The notes under the pieces: model-generated
What the model was told of the DNA's origin: nothing
What the model saw: only the letters and a program-made list of their open reading frames with translations
Databases searched by the model: none
Made by a program: the position numbers and the translations under genes
Source: Candidatus Methanocrinis natronophilus
GTDB lineage: Archaea > Halobacteriota > Methanosarcinia > Methanotrichales > Methanotrichaceae
Length of the DNA stretch: 64,000 nt
Direction of reading: 5' to 3'
Assembly (NCBI GenBank): GCA_029167045.1
Contig: JARFPK010000003.1
Span: 24,004-88,003, forward strand
Shown: in pieces, positions 51,157-60,768 of the stretch
Layout: each line of letters opens with the position of its first letter
Numbering within the stretch: position 1 is the first letter of the stretch

Positions 51157-53595
51157 ATGCCGATACAGGTTCTAGCGAGGGCGGAGAAGGGCAGAGTCCT
51201 CATCCTCCCCCTTCGGGGCGCTGAGACGCTCTTCGAAGGGTATCTCCGCCTCCAGGAGACGCCGAAAGGCCCCCGCCCCAAGAAGTTCCTCATCAACAAA
51301 GACGGGGACGAGAGGTACCTGCAGCCCGAGGATCTGGTGAGGCTCCTGCGCAAGGCGTCCGCCATCTACGTCGCCAGGGGCGAACCTGTCAGCGAAGGGC
51401 AATTTATAAAGTTTCTCGAAGGCTACCAGCTCCCTCACCGTAAGGTCTCAATATGCCAGCTCTGCATCTCCGAGAAGAGGAAGTTCACCCCCCTGGATGG
51501 AAAGGCGATCCGCTTCAAGGGGGGGGTGATCTGCCAGCGGTGCGCCGCCGAGGAGCTGCAGAGGGAGGCGGATTTCAGGCATCTGGGTCGAGCGGCGAAG
51601 CTCCACCTGGCGAGGACGCTCCTCAAGAGGAGAAACCTCGACGACGTCCTCGCCCTCCTCGCCCTGGAGAGGCTCGACTCTGACCTGACCAAGTTCGACG
51701 AGATCCCGGCGGCCAAAGAGGAGGATCCTATGGCCGTCGAGACCCTCGACCTCCCGCCGGATCTGAAGGCGTCTCTATTGAACCGGACGGAGAGCCTCCT
51801 GCCCGTCCAGGCCAAGGCCGTCAGGGGGGGGCTGCTGGAGGGACAGAACCTCCTGGTGGTATCGGCCACCGCCACCGGAAAGAGCCTCGTGGGGGAGATG
51901 GCCGGGATCAAAAACTTCCTTTTGGGCAAGGGCAAGCTCCTCTTTCTCGTCCCCCTGGTGGCCCTGGCGAACCAGAAGTACGACCAGCTATCCTTATATC
52001 GGGACCTGGGAGCGAAGACCTCCATCAGGGTTGGAGTGAGCAGAATCAAGCTCGGCAAGGGAAAGAGGATGAACCAGGATCTGAACTCGGAGATCATCGT
52101 CGGAACCTACGAGGGGATAGACCAGATCCTCAGGACGGGAAGGGACCTGGGGAAGGTGGGGACGGTGGTCATCGACGAGGTCCACATGCTCGAGGAGAAG
52201 GAGCGGGGCCACAGGCTCTCGGGGCTGATCGGAAGGCTCAGGTTCTCGTACCCGCAAGCCCAGTTCATCTACCTCTCGGCGACGGTGGGAAACCCCACCA
52301 CCCTTGCTGAGCAGCTGGGGACCGACCTCATCGACTACCAGGTGAGGCCGGTTCCGATAGAACGCCACCTAATCTTCGCCGAACCCCGGGATAAGAAGGG
52401 GCTATTGAGGAGGCTGGTGAAGGAGGCGGCTGCGATGACCTCCTCCACAGGGTATCGGGGCCAGACGATCATCTTCACCAACTCGCGGAAGAACTGCAAC
52501 AGCCTCTCCATGGCCATACCCAACTCCGCCGCCTACCACGCCGGGATGCAGTACGACCAGAGGAGGAAGGTGGAGCTCCTCTTCGGCCGGGCCGATATAG
52601 ATGCCGTGGTGACCACCGCCGCCCTGGCGGCAGGCGTCGATTTTCCCGCCTCCCAGGTGATCTTCGACTCCCTCGCCATGGGGATAGAGTGGCTGTCTGT
52701 CCACGAGTTCAACCAGATGCTGGGCAGGGCCGGAAGGCCAGGCTATCACGACCGCGGGGTCGTCTACCTCCTCCCCGAGCCGGGGAAGAAGTACCAGGGA
52801 GGGAAGGGCGAATCCGAGGATGAGGTCGCCCTCCGCCTCCTCCGGGGGACGATGGAGGACGTCCTCCCCGAGTACGGAGAGGAAGAGCAGCAGGAGGAGG
52901 TCCTGGCCAACGCCGTGGTGGCGGGGTCTAAGGAAGACCTCATCCGGCTCCACAAGCTGACGATAGGCCTCGATGATTTGAGATCGAGCCTTTCAGCCCT
53001 GCAAGATGCAAATCTCGTCAAAGGGATCGTCCCGACCAGGATGGGGCGGGCGGCGGCGGCCCACTTCCTCACCCCCGGAGAGGTGGTGGTGATCAGAAGA
53101 GGGCTCGCCGGTGATAAAGAGCCCCTGGAGGTGGCCATCGACCTTGAGAAGTTTGAAGACCTCTACCTCAAGGCCGCCGACAGGATCTCGACGACGCTGC
53201 GGATGCAGGTCTCCTCTAGGGCGCTCCACGGCTCTGTTATGGACCTACTCAGCAGCGAGGATCTCACCAGGCTCGACCCGAAGGTGAGAGAGGAGCTTTT
53301 AAACTTCGCCAAGGAGTTCACCCGCTGCGGCTGCCCCGACTCCCCCTACTGCGGCTGCCCTGATAGGAAGGCATCCCTCAAGATCCTAAATCTCCGAGCC
53401 GAAGGGATGAGCCCGGGCCGGATCATCCAGGAGTTCTCCGACAATTACGGCATATATGCGTATACCGGCGACCTGATCAACTACCTCGACTCCGTCGTCC
53501 GCCGTCTGGAGGCGATAGAAGAGATCGCCCGGGTCCTAGGCAAGAAAGAGACGGCGAAAGAGGCCAAGAGGCTCCGGGAGAGGATCGAGGGCTGA
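51157..53595 (+). CDS. DUF5814 Ski2-type DEAD/DEAH helicase
   Basis: An 812-residue ATPase of the Ski2-like group (MJ1401 family). N-terminal ~200 residues: DUF5814 with a zinc pair set (ICQLCISEK and VICQRCAAEE). Helicase core: Walker A SATATGKSLVGEMAG, VVIDEVHMLEEKERGHRL (DEVH), IYLSATVGNP, FTNSRKNCNSL, and the QMLGRAGRPGYHDRG motif VI. The C-terminus has CGCPDSPYCGCPDRKA, probably another metal site. Expected role: RNA or DNA unwinding in repair or RNA surveillance; the position after FttA and regulators suggests RNA metabolism, as inference. Confidence 0.92.
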   Translation: MPIQVLARAEKGRVLILPLRGAETLFEGYLRLQETPKGPRPKKFLINKDGDERYLQPEDLVRLLRKASAIYVARGEPVSEGQFIKFLEGYQLPHRKVSICQLCISEKRKFTPLDGKAIRFKGGVICQRCAAEELQREADFRHLGRAAKLHLARTLLKRRNLDDVLALLALERLDSDLTKFDEIPAAKEEDPMAVETLDLPPDLKASLLNRTESLLPVQAKAVRGGLLEGQNLLVVSATATGKSLVGEMAGIKNFLLGKGKLLFLVPLVALANQKYDQLSLYRDLGAKTSIRVGVSRIKLGKGKRMNQDLNSEIIVGTYEGIDQILRTGRDLGKVGTVVIDEVHMLEEKERGHRLSGLIGRLRFSYPQAQFIYLSATVGNPTTLAEQLGTDLIDYQVRPVPIERHLIFAEPRDKKGLLRRLVKEAAAMTSSTGYRGQTIIFTNSRKNCNSLSMAIPNSAAYHAGMQYDQRRKVELLFGRADIDAVVTTAALAAGVDFPASQVIFDSLAMGIEWLSVHEFNQMLGRAGRPGYHDRGVVYLLPEPGKKYQGGKGESEDEVALRLLRGTMEDVLPEYGEEEQQEEVLANAVVAGSKEDLIRLHKLTIGLDDLRSSLSALQDANLVKGIVPTRMGRAAAAHFLTPGEVVVIRRGLAGDKEPLEVAIDLEKFEDLYLKAADRISTTLRMQVSSRALHGSVMDLLSSEDLTRLDPKVREELLNFAKEFTRCGCPDSPYCGCPDRKASLKILNLRAEGMSPGRIIQEFSDNYGIYAYTGDLINYLDSVVRRLEAIEEIARVLGKKETAKEAKRLRERIEG

Positions 53596-54276
53596 ACCGT
53601 CGACGAGGTCTCATGCCCCGGATCTGGTCGATCCCACGGTGATAGATCGATGTCCAGCTCGAGGTGTCCCCGAGGATCATCGCTGCCCCAGCCTTCGACC
53701 GGGAGATCGCATCTTCGACCCCCTCGACAACATCTGCCGCACGATACAGATTTTATATTTGACGACACTATGTGGTTCTTATCTTTGGGCGACTACGATT
53801 GATCAGCACTACTAAATTTTTATATTATTCAATTTTTATATCTTTGATGCCCTGATAACATTCTTTATTAAATGAAAGATGATTTCCTCCATCCTCCCCA
53901 CCATACTCGAAGGAGTTCTGCGGCTATATTATCCGCTTTACAGATGCTTTCTTGGCGATATAAGTATCAATAGGAGAATTGTAATCTGAGGATAAGATGA
54001 AATTTCTGCAGAGAAACATACAGAATTAATATCTTCTAATATTCCATAAAACACGAAATAACTAATAAAAAAAAATCGTAAAGCTTAACTACAACCTCTC
54101 CCTAAACAATATTGATAGATCTGAAGACTGGGTTGTAGATATCTTCAAAGATCTATTGATAAATCGCTATCAGATCTCGGCCGGAGTAGGATGATCTCTG
54201 ATACGGAGAAACGATTTCGTATCCATCAAGCTCGCGATCTTGATCTGGTATACCATATAAAAGGAGTTGAAAGAAG
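53596..54276. other. AT-rich intergenic region upstream of the protease
   Basis: About 680 bp. From 53800 it is strongly AT-rich with no credible coding frame. The part 53600-53760 has, on the minus strand, a coding-like run (VEGVEDAISRSKAGAAMILG then TSSWTSIYHRGIDQIRG) without a start codon, perhaps a gene relic I cannot name. GTATACCATATAAAAGGAG before 54277 gives a TATA box and ribosome site for the protease gene. Confidence 0.5.
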
Positions 54277-55472
54277 ATGCCTTTAGAGGAGCTAAAGACG
54301 ATAAGAGGAGAGATCAGCAAGAAGGGACTGCAGTGGTCTGCAGGAAAGACCGAAGTGAGCGAACTCTCCGATGGGAAGAGGAAGACTTACCTGGGCCTCG
54401 CCGCAGATGAGAAAGAGATGGAGATGCTGAAGACCGCCATCGTCGAGGAAGACGCGATGATGGCGAGCGAAGGCCTCCGCTTCGCTTACCTCACCAGCTG
54501 GGACTGGAGGAACGTAGGCGGCGTCGACTGGACGACCCCCGTCAAAGATCAGAAGGGGTGCGGCTCTTGCGTCGCCTTCGCCACCAGCGCCGTCGTCGAG
54601 TCGAACCTGGAGATCTTCAGGCGGACCTCTTCTTCTGCGGCTGCGGCAAATGCTGCCCGAGCGGATGGAACTTCCCTCCCGCCCTCGACTACGTCAAGAG
54701 CAAGGGGATCCCCGACGAAGCCTGTTACCTCTACACTGACAAGGACCAGGCGTGCAAGCCCTGCCCCGACAGGGCCAAGAGGATAATCAAGATCCAGGGA
54801 TGGAGGTCCCTTAACACACCCTCCCAGGCGAAAGAGTGGATATGCAGACACGGCCCGGTGATCACGGGGATGGCGGTCTACGGTGACTTCTTCAGCTACA
54901 GGGGCGGAGTATACAGACATGCCAACGGAGACCTTGCCGGATATCACGCCATAGCCGTCGTCGGCTACAGCGAAAAGGATCAGTGCTGGATATGTAAGAA
55001 CAGCTGGGGAACGGGCTGGGGCGAGAAGGGGTGGTTCAGGATAAAGTACGGCGGGTGCGGGATCGGGAGCACTTTCGCCTTCTACACCGCGGAGTTCCCG
55101 GCCCTCAACGACGACATAATTATGCCCAAGACCGGGAAGGTCGTCGCCAAATTCAAGAGCAAGTCTGCGGCGTACGAAAGCGAGTTTCGGCTCAGCTCTC
55201 CCGCGAACAAGCTGATATTCAAGGCCTCCGACTCCCAGGTGGGCAAGACCTTCGACGTGGGGACCTTCAGCGCCGGCCAGAAGCTGATATTCGCCCTGAA
55301 GACCCCCGACGGGAACATCTACTATACAACCCACGCCTGGAACAAGGACGCCTGCGACCACGTCATAAAGGTCCAGAAGGGAACGTACAAGTGGGAGCTG
55401 AGGTGGGAGGACCTCTACGGCCTCGGTGACCAGGACTACAACGACGTCGTCGCCGAGATCGAGATCAAGTGA
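54277..55472 (+). pseudogene. Papain-like (C1) cysteine protease with frameshift, plus DUF4114-like domain
   Basis: The first frame (54277 to about 54620) encodes a helical pro-region and the catalytic Cys motif PVKDQKGCGSCVAFA, then VVESNLEIF. The reading then continues in another frame from about 54622: ADLFFCGCGKCCPSGWNFPP, catalytic His in LAGYHAIAVVGY and Asn in WICKNSWGTGWGEKGWF. About 90 residues of a C-terminal domain follow, ending WEDLYGLGDQDYNDVVAEIE, the DUF4114 pattern. All three catalytic residues are present but the frame change, with loss of roughly ten residues, splits them. Either a pseudogene or a sequencing error. No signal peptide is seen. A chagasin-type inhibitor gene follows. 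Confidence 0.8.
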
Positions 55473-55475
55473 TAT

Positions 55476-55513
55476 ATATGAGGAAGAGGGGTGAATATGA
55501 GGAAGAGGGGTGA
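55476..55513 (+). repeat. 19-bp tandem duplication between protease and inhibitor
   Basis: ATATGAGGAAGAGGGGTGA occurs twice head to tail. Each copy contains a ribosome-site-like GAGGAAGAGG and an ATGAGG; the second leads into the inhibitor gene. It may tune translation initiation or be a replication slippage product. Confidence 0.6.
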
Positions 55514-55857
55514 TGGCTTATATCCCTCTCTTCATCATTAATCTGATTATATCGATGGTGACCCTGGATATGAGATCTCTTGAATTGAACGTAAAGGTGA
55601 ACGAGGAGTTCACCCTCTCCATGGAGTCGGTCCCCACCACCGGATACGTCTGGGATGCGAAGTTCGATGGCGGTATGATAAGGCTGAAGGATAAAAGCTT
55701 CGACGCGAGCCAGCCTCTCACGATAGGCGGCGGTGGAATAGAGACGTTCACATTCGTCCCCATAGCCGCCGGGGAGACGGAGATCACTATGATCCTCAAA
55801 AGGTCCTGGGAGAGGGAGGCGGCCGAGGAGCAGAGTTACCTGATCAGAATACGATAA
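55510..55857 (+). CDS. Chagasin-type (I42) cysteine protease inhibitor
   Basis: A ~115-residue protein (GTG 55510, ATG 55513 or ATG 55555 as start). After a hydrophobic N-terminus that may be a signal anchor, the inhibitor loops are visible: VPTTGYVWDAKF (loop NPTTGY), IGGGGIETFTFVPIAAGETE (the GxG loop) and LKRSWEREAAEEQSYLIRI (RPWE-like loop). These loops plug the active site of papain-type proteases. It lies directly after such a protease, so a protease-inhibitor pair is likely. Confidence 0.82.
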   Translation: MMAYIPLFIINLIISMVTLDMRSLELNVKVNEEFTLSMESVPTTGYVWDAKFDGGMIRLKDKSFDASQPLTIGGGGIETFTFVPIAAGETEITMILKRSWEREAAEEQSYLIRIR

Positions 55858-55982
55858 GCCACCCTTTTAGCCCTTGACAGACGATCCTCCTACCTGAAAT
55901 GGGCCTTCCGATCCCTTCGGCCCTTCATCCCCGGATTTTCGATGACCTCTGCCCACCTAGAGGCTCCAGGTCCCGGTCCGTA

Positions 55983-56876
55983 TCATCGCCCATGGCAGGG
56001 GGCGGAGGTGCCGGAGCCGATCGGGCATCCGGGTCCCCGGGAGGACGGCATGACGACTACCTGGGAACCCTTTGAGACCCCCCCCCAGATGGAGACCTCG
56101 ACACCCCTCCAGCCCCAGGAGGGAGATGCCGGCCTGCCCAGATGGTCCCGGGCCCCCGGACCGTCAAATCCCCACCCCGACCGGACCAAATCGCCGCCCG
56201 GGGAGGTATGAGGACCTTGCCCCCTTCCTCCGACCGCCGGAGGGTCCAGGAGGACGACGTAGCTTCCGGCGAGGGGGCCGGAGAGGATGATGAGGCTTCC
56301 AACGCTGATAGCAGAGCCTTCATGGTCACGGGAATCGATGCTGATCGTCCCCCCCTTCTTCAAGCCCCGGGCAGGGGGGACCAGGATCTCTCCCCATGCC
56401 GGCTCCAGCAACTCCGCCTCCAGAGAGGTCTTCTCCCCATCGACGCCGACCTTCACCCCCTCGAGGATGTAATGGGCTCGCCCCAGGCGGAGGTTTCCGC
56501 GATAGCCGTAGGCCCCATCGTCCCCTCCTATCTCCGCCCTGATCTCCCCCAGAGTCTTGTTCTCTTCCAGGAGCCTGCGGACCTGGGATGGATCTATCCA
56601 CCTCACCTTCTCCACCCGGAGCCTCAAGGGGAGGGTCTCGCCTCCGGGACCCAGGGCGACGCCCCTCCCGGAGAGGAGGATGGATATGAGAGCAGGATCG
56701 TTTTCTTCGCAGCGTATCGGCCCTCCTGATTCGCAGAAGGCCGTCCCCGGCGGCCTGCCCTGAAGGCCTTCTTCATATCCGGCCTCGAACTGCGGCGGGA
56801 ATTCCGCCACCGCCCCAGCAAAGCTCAAGATGAGGAGCGCCGCAGCTGCCCCCAGAAACCTGCTGATCGTCCTCAT
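55983..56876 (-). CDS. Exported protein of unknown family
   Basis: 297 residues with a signal peptide (~24). Residues 25-225 look like a normal secreted domain: FEAGYEEGLQGRPPGTAFCE, IDPSQVRRLLEENKTLGEIR (a lever-like helix also seen in surface protein domains), GYRGNLRLGRAHYILEGVKV and SIDSRDHEGSAISVGSLIIL. After about residue 222 the sequence becomes Gly/Pro/Ser-rich and atypical (VGGRGQGPHTSPGG), which may mean a frameshift near 56210. Its ATG overlaps the stop of the upstream membrane-anchored regulator, so the two are coupled. Confidence 0.65.
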   Translation of the reverse strand: MRTISRFLGAAAALLILSFAGAVAEFPPQFEAGYEEGLQGRPPGTAFCESGGPIRCEENDPALISILLSGRGVALGPGGETLPLRLRVEKVRWIDPSQVRRLLEENKTLGEIRAEIGGDDGAYGYRGNLRLGRAHYILEGVKVGVDGEKTSLEAELLEPAWGEILVPPARGLKKGGTISIDSRDHEGSAISVGSLIILSGPLAGSYVVLLDPPAVGGRGQGPHTSPGGDLVRSGWGFDGPGARDHLGRPASPSWGWRGVEVSIWGGVSKGSQVVVMPSSRGPGCPIGSGTSAPCHGR

Positions 56877-57910
56877 CTTCCTCCTCCGGTGAGCCGGTCT
56901 GATAGCTCGATGACGTTCGTCCTCCCGCGCTCCTTCTTTGTAATGATATTTCTCCTTTCGAGGGAGATTATGATCCCCGTGAGAGAGGACTTGGGGATCC
57001 CCGTCTCGTACCTGATCTCCGCCTGGGTCATCCTCCCTTGGTGGTTCATCAGCGCCTCCAGCACCGACCTCTCCCTTCCTGTAAGGGTCTCCATCACCGC
57101 CGTCATCTCCGGAGATATCGGGGATCCGGGGACGGGTCCTTCCGGGTGGGGCCTGTCGTCTTTCGGGATCTGATCGATTTCGACCAGATCAACCTGGATA
57201 TCGTCCGCCTCCTGGATGGGGGGACGGGACGTCGAAGGACCCTCGCGGGCTTTGGGGGAGGTTTCCGCGGCGGGACCCCTGGATCTCGCTGCTGCGAAGA
57301 CGGCGACCAGGGCGATGAGAAGGAGGAGGGCGCCGACGAGGATTCGATGGGCGGTGGTCCTGGCCGGCGCTTGAAAGCCCATCGGATCCGACGGCTCTGC
57401 CCTGCCGTTCTTCAAAGGCTGCCGGTACCTGACAGCGGCGATGGGGCTCGTTACGTCGTAGCCATGAAACTCCACGACAAAGGAGTCGCTGGAAGATGAG
57501 ACGAGGTAATCGAGACCATCTGTTCCTGTGATATCGCTTATCTGGACGTTCTCCGAGAGGTAAAACGTGACATGATACTCGGAGTAGCCGCCCGTAGCCG
57601 GGAGGCTGATCGTCCAGTCGTCCCCGTCCTTTGTGGTGAGGGAGTTGGTTACTGCGTAAAGCTGGAGGGCGTCTTCATCGTACTGGTACTCGGAGCTCTT
57701 CAAAAATGGCAGCCCCTCTATCCCCCTGGCGTATCCGGTCAAGAGGGCCTTCCCGGCATCGTCTGCATAGATGTCGAGGACGAGGCTCCTCGAATCTCCG
57801 GCCTCGTCGCCGAGGGCCCAGGAGGCGGAGCTGAGGACGATGGCAGCATAGATCAGTATTCTCAACGCCGATCGGCCCTCCGATCGGCTCATGACATCAA
57901 TATCCCTCAT
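56873..57910 (-). CDS. Membrane-anchored protein with cytoplasmic winged helix
   Basis: 345 residues: signal or anchor helix (~16-35), an extracytoplasmic beta-rich domain (~40-185; WTISLPATGGYSEYHVTFYL, ISDITGTDGLDYLV), a transmembrane helix (~190-210, ILVGALLLLIALVAVFAAAR), an acidic linker and a C-terminal winged helix (ERSVLEALMNHQGRMTQAEI, RYETGIPKSSLTGIIISLER, RNIITKKERGRTNVIELS). This layout, an outside sensor with an inside MarR-like domain, is common in methanogens and suggests direct membrane-to-DNA signalling. The first gene of a two-gene unit with the exported protein. Confidence 0.82.
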   Translation of the reverse strand: MRDIDVMSRSEGRSALRILIYAAIVLSSASWALGDEAGDSRSLVLDIYADDAGKALLTGYARGIEGLPFLKSSEYQYDEDALQLYAVTNSLTTKDGDDWTISLPATGGYSEYHVTFYLSENVQISDITGTDGLDYLVSSSSDSFVVEFHGYDVTSPIAAVRYRQPLKNGRAEPSDPMGFQAPARTTAHRILVGALLLLIALVAVFAAARSRGPAAETSPKAREGPSTSRPPIQEADDIQVDLVEIDQIPKDDRPHPEGPVPGSPISPEMTAVMETLTGRERSVLEALMNHQGRMTQAEIRYETGIPKSSLTGIIISLERRNIITKKERGRTNVIELSDRLTGGGR

Positions 57911-58039
57911 CTCTTCCCTTCTGGGCGCCGTTCTTCTCCGGGGTTTGATCTCGAATATAATTAAGATTTCGGCGCCCTGGGATGGGCCGAAGCCCCCCGA
58001 TGAGACGTATGATTCATAAATGATAAAGTCAAACTCGAT

Positions 58040-59167
58040 ATGTTCTATATGAGCGGCAGATCTTCCCGTAATGATATCCCATCATCGGCGGCCTTCTCCG
58101 TTATAGCTCTCATCCTCATAATATCGATCCCGGCGTCGGCGACCTCCGGTCTCGAGGCGAACCTCTACGGCGAGGTCGTTATGAAGAAGGCGGCGTCTGA
58201 ACCGGCTCCACCGGAAGGGGTCCCAGGCGCGGCCGCAGCCTCCGGAGAGGTGGCGTCCCCTGGGACGGGGGCTTCAGAGGTCTCGGCCTCTGAGGACGCA
58301 GGTCCAGAGGATCCCGGCGAGGTCTCCACGGAGCCGGAGCCGCCCGGGACAAAGATCGGGGAGGCGGTCGTCTACGTCTTCAACCGGGACGATAAAACCC
58401 TCAGCGTATCTCTCTTCATAGGCTCGGAGCTGAAGGGTACCGAGAATATCTTAAGGGATAGGGAGACGAAGTTCGGACACTACCCTCTCGAGGCTGGCGC
58501 TCACACCTTCAGGATCACGTGGTGGGACGATCTCACCAAGAAGGTCCAACAGGAGGAGGTCGTCGCCGTGGTGGACGGGATAACGCCGGTCACCCTATAT
58601 ACAACCCGAAGTACGGGGCCGGCGAAGTTCGACATAACCGTGATGCTCAGAAACGACAACAAAGAGGACCTGGAGGCCTACCTCTTCATCAACGACGAAT
58701 ACGACCGGATGAGGACCGCCAGGAAGGAGAGCACCACCGACTTGGGGAGGATCAACATCGAAGAGGGGATCCACGTCCTGGCGGTGAGGTGGCAGGACCC
58801 CGAGACGAAGATCGAGTACGAGAACAGGAGGACCGTCAGGGTCGATGGGAGGACCGTCGTCACCTTCTACGCCCCCAGGGGGATGGCCTTCGAGACGGAA
58901 GAGAAAGCAGATCCGAAGACCGTCGCCCCTAGGGCAGCCACCGCCGCTGCGGCTCAAACCCCGGCATCGCCCCCGGAGAAAGAGGTGACCGACGAGCGGA
59001 TACCGGCCCGGGCGGCGGCGACGGATCCTAAGGATCCGCCGCCAGAGGCCGACCTGAAGGACGGGGGAGACCTTGAGGACGGACCATCCGACGGCGGAAG
59101 GAGGATCCTGTATTTATCGACGATAGGGGCGATCCTTGTCATCTACATCATATTCTTCAGGCGTTGA
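58040..59167 (+). CDS. Surface-anchored protein with two repeated beta domains
   Basis: 375 residues: N-terminal signal (~20-38), an Ala/Glu/Pro-rich linker, two similar ~95-residue domains (GEAVVYVFNRDDKTLSVSLF, DRETKFGHYPLEAGAHTFRI and FDITVMLRNDNKEDLEAYLF, TDLGRINIEEGIHVLAVRWQ), another low-complexity linker, and a C-terminal transmembrane helix (ILYLSTIGAILVIYIIFF) before RR. Each domain has a strand-rich pattern with a WWDD or WQDP end. Exported and membrane-held; function unknown. Followed closely by a second surface protein. Confidence 0.7.
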   Translation: MFYMSGRSSRNDIPSSAAFSVIALILIISIPASATSGLEANLYGEVVMKKAASEPAPPEGVPGAAAASGEVASPGTGASEVSASEDAGPEDPGEVSTEPEPPGTKIGEAVVYVFNRDDKTLSVSLFIGSELKGTENILRDRETKFGHYPLEAGAHTFRITWWDDLTKKVQQEEVVAVVDGITPVTLYTTRSTGPAKFDITVMLRNDNKEDLEAYLFINDEYDRMRTARKESTTDLGRINIEEGIHVLAVRWQDPETKIEYENRRTVRVDGRTVVTFYAPRGMAFETEEKADPKTVAPRAATAAAAQTPASPPEKEVTDERIPARAAATDPKDPPPEADLKDGGDLEDGPSDGGRRILYLSTIGAILVIYIIFFRR

Positions 59168-59171
59168 TCCC

Positions 59172-60755
59172 ATGATGAGACTCATCGCAATCGTCCTCCT
59201 CGTCTCGACGATCGGCTCTGGAGTCGAGTGGGGGGGCCGGGCCGAGGGGGAGCTGCGGTGGGGGGAGGCCCTCTCGGCAGGCGGATACTCCCTGATGGTG
59301 GCGGACTTCACTCCCGAGGAGGTGACGGCGAGGATGGTGATGCTGGAGCTATCCAGGGGCGGAGAGCTGGTCGCCACGAGGGCCCTCGGTTCTGGGGAGA
59401 GCTTCTCCCTGGATGATGAGGTGATGGTCGTAGCCCAGGAGGTCTGGATGAGGGACCGGCTCGTCGACGGCCTGGTGGAGCCCCGGGCCAGGGTGGTCCT
59501 CCTCGCCCGCGCCGTCCCGGAGATTCGGATCCTGGTGGTCTCGGAGGAGGAGACCTTTGAGGCTGGAGAGGTGGTGAAGCTCAAAGTCGAGGTCGAGAAC
59601 GTCGGGGTGGTAGAAGCGGAAGATGTGGTGGTGGAGGTGACGACGGACCCGCCGATCTTCTCCTCGATATACAGAAAGTCGGGCCTCCTCCCCGGGGAGG
59701 CCTGGGACGAGGATCGAAAGACCGCTGAGATCGACCCCATAAAGGTGAGGTTCACAGCGCCCCCGATGGACGGACCTCAGGACGTCTCGGTGAAGGTCAG
59801 GGCCCGGTACCTCGACGACAGGGGTGTCGCCCACGAATCCTGGGGTGGGACGAGCTTTAGGATCTTTGGCCTCCTCAAGCTGAACAAATACGCAGAGGAG
59901 GCGATGAAGCTCGAAGATGAGAGCATAGTCCGCCTCTCCGTCAGCAACCGGGGTGAGAGGCCCCTGGTGGTCGATCTAACCGACTCCGCAGGCCGGGACT
60001 TTGAGACGGGCACTCCTCTCAATTGGAAGATCTCCATACCTCCAGGGGAGATGGAGTCGAAGAGCTACACCATCCGGGCGAAGAAGCCTGGGGTGGGGCA
60101 GGTCCTGCCGCCGGCAGTTGCCACCTATTCCATCGACGGCGTCACCTACAGGGTCACCTCCAGAAGCCCGGTGATCGATGTCATAGGCCCCCTGGTGGAG
60201 GTGGATAAGAAGGCCGCCCCCACCACGGTCCGGGTGGGGGAGGACGTAACGGTGACCCTCACGGCGACGAACGTAGGCAACCGCAGGACGATGGTCACGG
60301 CGGAGGTGACGGTCCCCGCCTGGGGAAGCCTCGCCTCCGGGGAGACGGACTCAACCCGCCTCCTCCTCCCCGGGGAGACAGCCGCCCTGATATATACCAT
60401 ATCGTGCCCCGTCGCCGGAAGGTTTGAGATCCCGCCGACGATCGTCTGTTACCGCGACGAGGACGGGACCGCCTGCACCGTCGAATCCCGGCGGATCAGG
60501 ATCGTAGTCGAAGAGGAAGGGGGAGAAGAGCTGAATATCACCACCGATGCGCTGGTTGTGGTACCACCCTCGACGGTGGGGCCATCTCCGGCCGAGGAGG
60601 GTGGCGCCGTCATAGCGAAGAGATCTGACGGCGATGGAGACGTAAGAGAGAGGGAAGATGGGCAAGAGGGCCAGGCTCCAGCGAGAAGGTCTCCATTATG
60701 GGCCCTGGCGGCCCTGATACTGACTATATTCATCGCCCTCGATAGGTTCCTTTAG
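59172..60755 (+). CDS. CARDB/DUF11-like surface protein with C-terminal anchor
   Basis: About 527 residues from ATG 59172. A signal peptide (~24) precedes an S-layer-associated-like domain (ELRWGEALSAGGYSLMVADF), then Ig-like CARDB/DUF11 modules: FEAGEVVKLKVEVENVGVVE, MKLEDESIVRLSVSNRGERP and TTVRVGEDVTVTLTATNVGN. The C-terminus has a hydrophobic segment (WALAALILTIFIALDRF). It overlaps the end of the previous gene in another arrangement (4 bp gap) and is probably co-transcribed with it and the propeller gene after it. Likely cell-envelope component. Confidence 0.78.
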   Translation: MMRLIAIVLLVSTIGSGVEWGGRAEGELRWGEALSAGGYSLMVADFTPEEVTARMVMLELSRGGELVATRALGSGESFSLDDEVMVVAQEVWMRDRLVDGLVEPRARVVLLARAVPEIRILVVSEEETFEAGEVVKLKVEVENVGVVEAEDVVVEVTTDPPIFSSIYRKSGLLPGEAWDEDRKTAEIDPIKVRFTAPPMDGPQDVSVKVRARYLDDRGVAHESWGGTSFRIFGLLKLNKYAEEAMKLEDESIVRLSVSNRGERPLVVDLTDSAGRDFETGTPLNWKISIPPGEMESKSYTIRAKKPGVGQVLPPAVATYSIDGVTYRVTSRSPVIDVIGPLVEVDKKAAPTTVRVGEDVTVTLTATNVGNRRTMVTAEVTVPAWGSLASGETDSTRLLLPGETAALIYTISCPVAGRFEIPPTIVCYRDEDGTACTVESRRIRIVVEEEGGEELNITTDALVVVPPSTVGPSPAEEGGAVIAKRSDGDGDVREREDGQEGQAPARRSPLWALAALILTIFIALDRFL

Positions 60756-60768
60756 AGATCGATGGAGA

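Noticed and set aside
53600..53760. Coding-like minus-strand run before the protease (VEGVEDAISRSKAGAAMILG)
   Set aside because: No start codon and an in-frame stop upstream; I could not connect it with any family, so it is mentioned only in the intergenic entry.
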